A DNA stretch of 26,361 bases from an uncultured Bacteroidales bacterium (lineage in GTDB: Bacteria > Bacteroidota > Bacteroidia > Bacteroidales > UBA932), in assembly GCA_934667175.1 (NCBI GenBank), contig CAKULN010000039.1, positions 1-26,361 of the forward strand, read 5' to 3'. Each line of letters opens with the position of its first letter. The stretch's first letter is position 1. The translations under genes were made by a program, and so were the position numbers. The notes below the pieces were generated by a model. The model was not told where the DNA came from and ran no database searches. It saw only the letters and a program-made list of their open reading frames with translations. Positions 20,272-26,361 of the stretch are shown one piece after another.

Positions 20272-21084
20272 TTATTTCTTGTCCTCCGCAACCGGCTCGA
20301 CAAAGAACTTGACAGAGTCGAGCTGGATGTCGAACACGAGAGTCGTGTTAGGGTCGATGCCGTTGGAGCCGCGCTCACCGTAGCCGAGCTTTGAAGGAAC
20401 GTAGAGAGTAGCCTTTCCGCCCTCTCCGAGGAGCTGAAGACCCTCGGTCCATGCAGGGATCACCCTGTTGAGGGTAAGCATCACGGCGTCCTGCTCCTCC
20501 TTTACCTCCTCGATGACGGTTCCGTCGGTGAGGGAGAGCTTATAGTGAACGTAGACAGTGTCCTTGTCTGAGGCAGGCTTCACCTCGCTTCCGGCCTCGG
20601 CGATGATGTACTGGAGTCCGGACTCGGTCTCCTGAACGCCGGACTTCTTACGGTTGGCGTCAAGGAACTTCTGCTCTTTCTCCTTGTTGATGGCGCCAAC
20701 ATATTCAGACCTCTTCTGGACGAAATCGTTCATGATCCTGTTCATCTCCTCAGGGTTGACCTTGAACTGTTTTGTGAACTCTTCGTCACGAGGGTTGCCT
20801 TTGGCCGCGACGAAATCGGCCGCACCCTTCTTGATCATGTTGAAGTTAAGCTCACCCATGCTGTAGTTTTTGATCATGGATCCGAGCTGGATGCCAAGAA
20901 GGTAACTTACAGAGTCAACTGTAGCCTTTGAAGGAAGAAGATCCTTGGCGTTGAGAGGTTTCTGTGGAACGGCGGCCACAGCCGTGCTGTCAGCTCCGTC
21001 GGCCTTTCCGTCCACCTTGTTCGAGTTGCAGGCCGCGAATGAAATAACCATCGCCGCCACCGCAAGCATTTTGATTGTCTTCAT
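20272..21084 (-). CDS. FKBP-type peptidyl-prolyl isomerase lipoprotein
   Basis: A 270-aa protein from the ATG at 21084, where MKTIKMLAVAAMVISFAAC gives a signal peptide and a lipobox ending at Cys19. A longer in-frame start at 21159 would put 25 residues in front of the signal and is rejected. An FKBP N-terminal dimerisation-type helical domain (about 50-150, with SYLLGIQLGSMI) is followed by the FKBP isomerase domain (ESGLQYIIAEAGSEV, VYVHYKLSLTDGTVIEE, LGYGERGSNGIDPNTTLVFDI). This is the Mip/FkpA architecture: a periplasmic or membrane-anchored foldase helping envelope proteins fold. It ends in a hairpin terminator. Confidence 0.93.
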   Translation of the reverse strand: MKTIKMLAVAAMVISFAACNSNKVDGKADGADSTAVAAVPQKPLNAKDLLPSKATVDSVSYLLGIQLGSMIKNYSMGELNFNMIKKGAADFVAAKGNPRDEEFTKQFKVNPEEMNRIMNDFVQKRSEYVGAINKEKEQKFLDANRKKSGVQETESGLQYIIAEAGSEVKPASDKDTVYVHYKLSLTDGTVIEEVKEEQDAVMLTLNRVIPAWTEGLQLLGEGGKATLYVPSKLGYGERGSNGIDPNTTLVFDIQLDSVKFFVEPVAEDKK

Positions 21085-21197
21085 ATTACTATTAATTTTT
21101 ATAGTTGTCTGTCTTTTACTTCCGGGCGCGTCATGCCAAAAGTTCCACAAATATCGCAAAAAATATTGACTTTATTCCTTATGAAGAAGCAAAATGC

Positions 21198-21228
21198 TTG
21201 TTTATCCAGAAAACATTCACTATTTTTA
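21198..21228 (+). promoter_or_regulatory. Candidate recQ promoter
   Basis: TTG (21198-21200), 20 nt, TATTTTTA (21221-21228), which differs from TAnnTTTG only in the last base. The recQ ATG at 21248 is 20 nt downstream. Confidence 0.55.
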
Positions 21229-21247
21229 GGAATAATTAGGAAATTCT

Positions 21248-23452
21248 ATGGAAATTGACTCGTCATTGCTGAATTCCAAATTGAAAGAATTCTTCGGTTT
21301 TGATTCCTTCAAAGGGGATCAGGAGAAAATCATAAGGAATCTTCTGGAGGGTAAGGACACATTTGTCCTGATGCCGACGGGAGGAGGCAAGTCTTTGTGC
21401 TTCCAGCTGCCCGCTCTGGTGATGCCGGGAACGGCCATAGTGATCTCCCCTCTGATCGCATTGATGAAGAATCAGGTGGATGTGATAAGGGGATTCGTGG
21501 AGGAGCAGAACGGGGTCGCGCATTTCCTTAACTCTTCGTTGAACCGGGCGCAGATCCAGGAGGTACGTTCGGACGTGCTCTCGGGAGTGACCAAGTTGCT
21601 TTACGTGGCTCCGGAATCCCTTACCAAAGAGGAGAATGTGGAGCTTCTCCGGGAGGTGGACATCTCTTTTTACGCCGTTGACGAGGCTCATTGCATTTCC
21701 GAATGGGGACACGACTTCAGGCCGGAATACCGCCGGATCCGGGACATGATCCAGACCATAGGGCGCGCTCCGGTCATCGCCCTCACTGCCACTGCCACGC
21801 CCAAGGTGCAGAACGACATCCAGAAGAATCTCGGGATCATGGACGCGACAGTCTTCAAGTCATCGTTCAACAGGCCGAACCTTTTCTATGAGGTACGGGA
21901 CAAGGTCAACCCCGACAAGGACATCATACGCTACATCAAGCAGCACCCTGGGGAGTCCGGGATCATCTATTGCCTGAGCCGCAAAAAGGTTGAGGAGATT
22001 GCCAACCTTCTTGACATAAACGGAATCCGCGCGCTTCCGTACCATGCCGGTCTTGACGCGAAGACCAGGGCCGAGAATCAGGACCGGTTCCTTATGGAGG
22101 ATGTGGATGTGATTGTGGCGACGATAGCTTTCGGAATGGGGATTGACAAGCCGGACGTGCGTTTCGTCATCCATTACGACATTCCGAAGAGCATCGAGGG
22201 TTACTATCAGGAGACCGGACGTGCCGGCAGGGACGGTGAGAACGCCGAGTGCATAACCTATTACAGCTACAAGGACATCCGGAAGCTGGAGAAGTTCATG
22301 CAGGGCAAGCCGGTCTCCGAGCAGGAGATAGGCAGGCAGCTGCTGATGGACACCGTGGCTTACGCCGAGTCGAGCATTTGCCGCAGGAGGCTGCTTATGA
22401 ACTATTTCGGGGAGGACTATCCGAAGGACAACTGCGGCCTTTGCGACAATTGTGTGAATCCGAAGGCCACATTTGACGGTCGTAAGGAGATGTGTCTGGT
22501 GATAAGGCTAATAAAGTCGCTTCCGGAACATTTCAAGATCGAACATCTGGCTTCGGTGCTGGCAGGTCAGGACAACGCTCTGATCAAGTCATACCGTCAT
22601 GACACATTCCCTTTGTTCGGCTCCGGGAGCGGGCACAGTGTGAATTTCTGGTGCGCGGTCATTCATCAGGGGCTTATCATGCACCTTCTTGAAAAGGAAA
22701 TCGAGACCTACGGTCTGATCTATGTGACCTCAAAAGGCGAGGACTTTTTCAGCAATCCTTATGAGGTGCGCCTTGTGGAGGACAGGGTGTTCAAAGGAAA
22801 GGAATGCGATGATGAGGACGATGATGACGCGCCGTCTCCAGCCATGAAGGGCGGAGGAGGTGACGCCGCTCTTCTGTCCATGCTCAAGAGCCTCCGGAAG
22901 GACATGTCCAAAAGGCTTAATCTCCAGCCGTGGATAATCTTCGGGGATCCGGCCCTGGAGGACATGTCGATCCTCTACCCGATCACCTACGATGAGCTTC
23001 ATAACTGTCAGGGTGTCGGCGAGGGGAAGGCCAGAAAATACGGCAAGGAATTCATCGACCTGATCCGTCGGTATGTCGAGGAAAACGACATCGTCAGGCC
23101 TGAGGATTTTGTAGTCAAGTCGCCTCCGACCAAGAGCACAGACAAGATATTCATAATCCAGAGCATAGACAGGCGGATGTCTCTTGATGACATCGCTGAG
23201 GCGAAAGGGCTCGAGTTGGATGAGCTGATGGGAGAGATTGAGGGAATCGTGTCTTCGGGAACCAAATTGGATCTGAATTACTACATCGGTCAAGCTATTG
23301 ACGATGAGGTGGTTGAGGATATTTATGAATATTTCAAAAGTGAGGCGACATCTGATTCCGTGGAGGAGGCCGTCAAGATTCTGGGGCCTGGCTACGAGGA
23401 GATGGAGATCCGCCTTGTCAGAATCAAGTTCCTTTGCGAGATCGCTTCCTAA
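21248..23452 (+). CDS. recQ: ATP-dependent DNA helicase RecQ
   Basis: A 734-aa 3'-to-5' helicase of the RecQ family, acting in recombination and stalled-fork repair. Motifs: Walker A PTGGGKS (Lys48), VDEAHCISEWGHDFRPEY (motif II plus the aromatic-rich loop), IAFGMGIDKPDVRFVIH, QETGRAGRDG, and a zinc-binding CRRRLL...CGLCDNC. After a winged-helix region come an acidic linker (ECDDEDDDDAP, near 518-530), an HRDC domain (about 552-612) and a C-terminal helix-turn-helix (SLDDIAEAKGLELDELMGEI). The length and this extra domain match Bacteroidetes RecQ. Its stop overlaps that of the convergent PHP gene by four bases. Confidence 0.96.
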   Translation: MEIDSSLLNSKLKEFFGFDSFKGDQEKIIRNLLEGKDTFVLMPTGGGKSLCFQLPALVMPGTAIVISPLIALMKNQVDVIRGFVEEQNGVAHFLNSSLNRAQIQEVRSDVLSGVTKLLYVAPESLTKEENVELLREVDISFYAVDEAHCISEWGHDFRPEYRRIRDMIQTIGRAPVIALTATATPKVQNDIQKNLGIMDATVFKSSFNRPNLFYEVRDKVNPDKDIIRYIKQHPGESGIIYCLSRKKVEEIANLLDINGIRALPYHAGLDAKTRAENQDRFLMEDVDVIVATIAFGMGIDKPDVRFVIHYDIPKSIEGYYQETGRAGRDGENAECITYYSYKDIRKLEKFMQGKPVSEQEIGRQLLMDTVAYAESSICRRRLLMNYFGEDYPKDNCGLCDNCVNPKATFDGRKEMCLVIRLIKSLPEHFKIEHLASVLAGQDNALIKSYRHDTFPLFGSGSGHSVNFWCAVIHQGLIMHLLEKEIETYGLIYVTSKGEDFFSNPYEVRLVEDRVFKGKECDDEDDDDAPSPAMKGGGGDAALLSMLKSLRKDMSKRLNLQPWIIFGDPALEDMSILYPITYDELHNCQGVGEGKARKYGKEFIDLIRRYVEENDIVRPEDFVVKSPPTKSTDKIFIIQSIDRRMSLDDIAEAKGLELDELMGEIEGIVSSGTKLDLNYYIGQAIDDEVVEDIYEYFKSEATSDSVEEAVKILGPGYEEMEIRLVRIKFLCEIAS

Positions 23453-24300
23453 ATGGTCACCATTTTGAGTTTCCGGCCTTCGAAGTGGCCGAGACGTCTG
23501 AATCCGAACATCTTGATGTACTGGGCGAAGTAGTCGAACCGGTCTCCGACCTGCTGAGGGGTGTGTGAGTCCGAACCTATGCAGATGATCTCTCCGCCGA
23601 GCTCCATGTACCTAAGCAGTATGTCTCTGTCGAGTTGTGGGGTGCGAAGTCCGTATGTCTTGTAGCTTTTTGTGTTGATCTCAAGTCCTTTGCCATTTTC
23701 TATCAGGTACTTGAATATCTCGTCGAACAGCCCCGGAAAGTCCCTGTACAGCACGCTTTCCTTAGGGTAGGGAGCGTAGCGGGCCACATAGTCGAAGTGC
23801 CCCATGATGTCGAAATCTCCGAGCCATCTCATCTCCCGAAGGATGGTCTCAAGGTAACGCCCGTAGGCCTCTTTCCAATTCTTGCCGTTGTAGTAAGGCC
23901 CGAAATACGGATCTGTGTCTTCAAGGTAGTGGACTGAAGCGATGATCTGATCGAACTTGTGCCTGCTGAGAAGCTCCCTTGTCTGATCGTGGTTCTTCTC
24001 TCCAAGTCCCAGTTCTATTCCTTTGAATATTCTGAACTTCCTCGGAACTGCCTTGCCGAAAGCCCCGTCCGTGACAAGTCCGTTCACCCTGTCGATCTCG
24101 GCCTGCTGCGCCTCCACGTCGAATGCCTCGCTGACAATAGGCTCGAACTCCTCCTTCATCTTCGGAACGTAGAAGTCACAGTGGTCGGTGAAACATATTC
24201 CTCCGAGTCCTTTTTCCGCCGCGGCGACGGCACTCTTTTCGACAGTTGTACCCTCTCCGTCAAAGGAGAATTGGCTATGATTGTGTGTATCAAAAAACAT
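23449..24300 (-). CDS. PHP-domain phosphatase, histidinol-phosphatase type
   Basis: A 283-aa protein from the ATG at 24300; a GTG two codons upstream is possible. PHP metal-binding motifs: FFDTHNHSQFSFDGEG (His5 and His7 in DTHNH), ICFTDHCDF, IKGIELGLGEK as FKGIELGLGEK, IASVHYLED, MGHFDYV and CIGSDSHTPQQVG. This set matches HisJ/HisK-type histidinol-phosphate phosphatases, the dephosphorylation step of histidine synthesis. No other histidine gene is nearby, so another small phosphomonoester is possible. It ends in a CTAA overlap with recQ and is divergent from the DUF308 gene, with a 62-nt gap. Confidence 0.85.
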   Translation of the reverse strand: MFFDTHNHSQFSFDGEGTTVEKSAVAAAEKGLGGICFTDHCDFYVPKMKEEFEPIVSEAFDVEAQQAEIDRVNGLVTDGAFGKAVPRKFRIFKGIELGLGEKNHDQTRELLSRHKFDQIIASVHYLEDTDPYFGPYYNGKNWKEAYGRYLETILREMRWLGDFDIMGHFDYVARYAPYPKESVLYRDFPGLFDEIFKYLIENGKGLEINTKSYKTYGLRTPQLDRDILLRYMELGGEIICIGSDSHTPQQVGDRFDYFAQYIKMFGFRRLGHFEGRKLKMVTI

Positions 24301-24326
24301 AGGCACGAATATAGTATTTTTTTACT

Positions 24327-24334
24327 TAAATTTG
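24327..24334 (+). promoter_or_regulatory. Candidate -7 element ahead of the DUF308 gene
   Basis: TAAATTTG matches TAnnTTTG exactly, 29 nt before the ATG at 24363. No good -33 element lies at 20 nt. Confidence 0.4.
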
Positions 24335-24362
24335 TAGATTGTATTTAACAACGAATATTATT

Positions 24363-25004
24363 ATGTTCACATTTGGCTACAAAACTTCGTTCAGCAGCAT
24401 CCTCAGAGCCTTGGCTTCCATCGGTATAGGCCTGGTGATGATTTTTGACAACGAGGCTTCGGTGACGGTTGTGAAAGTCATAGCGGCTTTCCTGTTGGCC
24501 TCCGGGGTTGTCTCGCTGCTCTATGGCTTCATGCGCGGAAAAAGGGAAGGAGTGCTTCCGTTGATGGCGGTGAACTCTGTGGTGGATTTGATCTTGGGAC
24601 TGCTGCTTTTCCTGAACCCGGTTTGGGTGGCCGGCTTCATCGTGACGCTGATAGGAATCGTTCTGATTCTGTTCGGCGGCATCCAGTTGCTTGCCCTGGC
24701 CGGAACCCTGTCCCTGCTCGGGGCCGGTTTCTCCACCTTGATCCTTTCGATCTGTGCTGTGATAGGAGGAGCGTTCCTGCTTTTCAATCCGTTCGGAGAG
24801 AGGATAATGAGCATCTGCGCCGGAAGTTTCCTGCTTCTGTACGGAGTATCCGAGCTGATCTCATCATGGCGGATCCGCAAGGCAAAAGAGGCGTACGAGA
24901 TCCGTTTCAACACGCCTGACGAACCGCAGTCGGATCAGGACGTGATCGAGACTTCGGGCCTGGACGATGCCAAGGAAGTGAATTACACAAAGGTGGACGA
25001 ATAG
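24363..25004 (+). CDS. DUF308/HdeD-like membrane protein
   Basis: A 213-aa protein from the ATG at 24363; a TTG eight codons upstream is less likely. It has about six hydrophobic segments between residues 14 and 170, in three helix pairs, e.g. ALASIGIGLVMIFDN and VDLILGLLLFLNPVWVAGF, with the GxxLLxxP-type repeats of the DUF308/HdeD family. A hydrophilic C-terminal tail follows (about 170-213). HdeD of E. coli is linked to acid resistance, but the role of Bacteroidetes members is unknown. The stop lies one base before the dnaG start, so the two are tightly coupled. Confidence 0.85.
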   Translation: MFTFGYKTSFSSILRALASIGIGLVMIFDNEASVTVVKVIAAFLLASGVVSLLYGFMRGKREGVLPLMAVNSVVDLILGLLLFLNPVWVAGFIVTLIGIVLILFGGIQLLALAGTLSLLGAGFSTLILSICAVIGGAFLLFNPFGERIMSICAGSFLLLYGVSELISSWRIRKAKEAYEIRFNTPDEPQSDQDVIETSGLDDAKEVNYTKVDE

Positions 25005-25005
25005 G

Positions 25006-26361
25006 ATGATTCCTCAGGAAACGGTACAGAAAATCCTTGACACCGCCCGGATCGAGGAGGTGGTGGGCGACTTCGTGACTTTGAGAAAGCGTGGAGCCGA
25101 CCTTTGGGCTTGCTGTCCGTTTCATGGAGAGAAGACACCGTCGTTCCATGTGATCCCTTCCAAAGGGCAATATTACTGTTTCGGCTGCCACAAGGGAGGT
25201 TCCGCCGTCGGGTTCATAATGGACTACGAGCACCTGTCCTACGTGGAGGCTCTGCGGTACCTTGCCAGGAAGTATAACATCGAGATAGTCGAAAAAGAGG
25301 AGACCGCGGAGGACATAGCGAACCGTCAGCGGAACGAGAGCCTTCTGCTTGTCTCTGAATATGCCGGCAATTTCTTCAAGGAGCAGCTTAAGACGGAGGA
25401 AGGCCGGGCCGTGGGGCTTGAATATTTCCACTCCCGCGGGTTGGAGGACGCCACCATCGAGAAATATGGCCTTGGCTGGGCCCCATCCAGCCGTCATGCC
25501 TTGACTGACGCCGCAAAGGCGGCTGGGTACAAGGATGAATATCTTCTTGAGACGGGACTGTGCGCCGCCTACGATCCGGACAGCAGTCTGCGCGACAGGT
25601 TCTACGACCGGGTGGTCTTTCCGATCCATTCCGTGAGCGGGAGGGTTATTGCCTTCGGCGCAAGGACCTTGAAGTCCAAGGAGGCCGGAAAGCCTTACGC
25701 CAAGTATGTCAATTCCAAGGAGTCGGACATCTATGTCAAGAACAAGTCTCTTTACGGAATCTGGTTCGCCAAGAACGAGATGGCCCGTAAGGACAAGTGC
25801 TACCTTGTCGAAGGTTATCTGGATGTCCTTTCGATGCATCAGCTCGGGATCACCAATGTGGTGGCATCCAGCGGCACAGCCTTGACAGAGGGGCAGATAG
25901 GCCTCATCAAGCGTTTCACCCAGAACGTCACGATCATGTACGATGGAGACTCCGCCGGGATTCACGCCGCCCTGCGGGGGATCGACATGTTTCTGCGTGA
26001 GGGGATGAACGTGAAGGTCGTGCTGATTCCTGACGGGGATGACCCGGACTCATATTCCCGAAAACATTCTTTGGCTGAGGTTGAGGAGTTCCTTGCCGGG
26101 GCTGAGATGGATTTTGTGGATTTCAAGTCTTCGCTGCTGATGAAGGACACCGCCAAGGATCCGCTGAAGCGGGCAGAGGTGATAAACGACATCGCCGACA
26201 CGATCGCCGACATTCCTGATGCGGTGAAACGCTCTGTCTATGTTGATTTCCTGAGCGATAAGTTTGAGATCCGGAGGGATATCCTGGACGAGAGGATAGG
26301 CGCCACACGCTCCAAGAGGCTTATGGAGGAGAAGAAGGCCGCTGAACGTGAGCGGGAAAGA
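25006..26361 (+). CDS. dnaG: DNA primase (partial, runs off the window)
   Basis: 452 codons from the ATG at 25006 to the window end, with no stop. DnaG makes the RNA primers for replication. The N-terminal zinc ribbon is clear (CCPFHGEKTPSFHV with Cys37 and His40, then YYCFGCHKGG with Cys58 and Cys61), followed by the catalytic core (RFYDRVVFPIHSVSGRVIAF, YAKYVNSKES) and the TOPRIM part (YLVEGYLDVLSMHQ, IMYDGDSAG). The missing C-terminus would be the helicase-binding domain. It begins one base after the DUF308 stop (TAGGATG). The long antisense reading frame at 24907-25965 is a shadow of this gene. Confidence 0.96.
   Translation, partial: MIPQETVQKILDTARIEEVVGDFVTLRKRGADLWACCPFHGEKTPSFHVIPSKGQYYCFGCHKGGSAVGFIMDYEHLSYVEALRYLARKYNIEIVEKEETAEDIANRQRNESLLLVSEYAGNFFKEQLKTEEGRAVGLEYFHSRGLEDATIEKYGLGWAPSSRHALTDAAKAAGYKDEYLLETGLCAAYDPDSSLRDRFYDRVVFPIHSVSGRVIAFGARTLKSKEAGKPYAKYVNSKESDIYVKNKSLYGIWFAKNEMARKDKCYLVEGYLDVLSMHQLGITNVVASSGTALTEGQIGLIKRFTQNVTIMYDGDSAGIHAALRGIDMFLREGMNVKVVLIPDGDDPDSYSRKHSLAEVEEFLAGAEMDFVDFKSSLLMKDTAKDPLKRAEVINDIADTIADIPDAVKRSVYVDFLSDKFEIRRDILDERIGATRSKRLMEEKKAAERERER

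Noticed and set aside
24907..25965. 352-aa open frame on the minus strand
   Set aside because: Shadow of dnaG, whose zinc ribbon and TOPRIM motifs read on the plus strand.

Overview
The window looks like a chromosomal piece of a Bacteroidales bacterium, probably host-associated. I cannot name the genus. The support is: (i) several promoters matching the Bacteroidetes pattern (TTG/TTTG, about 20 nt, TAnnTTTG); (ii) surface lipoproteins that join a fimbrillin-like N-terminus to BspA/DUF285-type repeats; (iii) a DUF3127 protein, a SerA with Lys instead of the usual catalytic His, and a serC-serA-DUF1015 block, all familiar from that phylum; (iv) few Shine-Dalgarno sequences.

Layout. 1-250: tandem palindromic repeats. 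261-8543: two paralogous surface lipoprotein genes pointing outward (minus at 261-2417, plus at 6030-8543), enclosing a dNK-acyl-CoA ligase operon on the minus strand (5608 to 3004). Each lipoprotein gene is preceded, at exactly 13 nt, by a homologous 45-codon ORF. Each of these ORFs has a promoter whose 20-nt spacer contains a run of nine G. 8544-12573: an accessory, repeat-rich island. It holds a decayed acyl-CoA ligase fragment, a membrane protein/XRE regulator operon with its own promoter and operator, a RAYT-type HUH transposase, an 89-bp tandem repeat, a dense hairpin cluster, and 86-bp direct repeats on either side. 12574-17711: housekeeping genes on the minus strand (yigZ, pyrB, serC, serA, DUF1015). 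17712-18103: a 46-bp x 5 repeat array. 18104-19609: a pRiA4b ORF-3-like gene and miaA (plus). 19752-21084: DUF3127 and an FKBP lipoprotein (minus). 21248-23452: recQ (plus), ending tail-to-tail with a PHP phosphatase gene (minus). 24363-26361: a DUF308 membrane protein gene and dnaG, which runs off the end of the window.

How it fits together. The most interesting system is the pair of surface lipoprotein modules (G9 promoter, 45-aa ORF, fimbrillin/repeat lipoprotein). Slippage in the G9 run would change the -33/-7 spacing and could switch each module on and off independently, while 78-bp near-identical repeats inside the second gene could change its length. A second theme is a family of short palindromes with a constant core (TTCGrCArGCTCA) and stems that vary together. 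They fill six intergenic clusters, and one RAYT-type transposase gene is present in the window. No tRNA, rRNA, CRISPR array or replication origin was seen.
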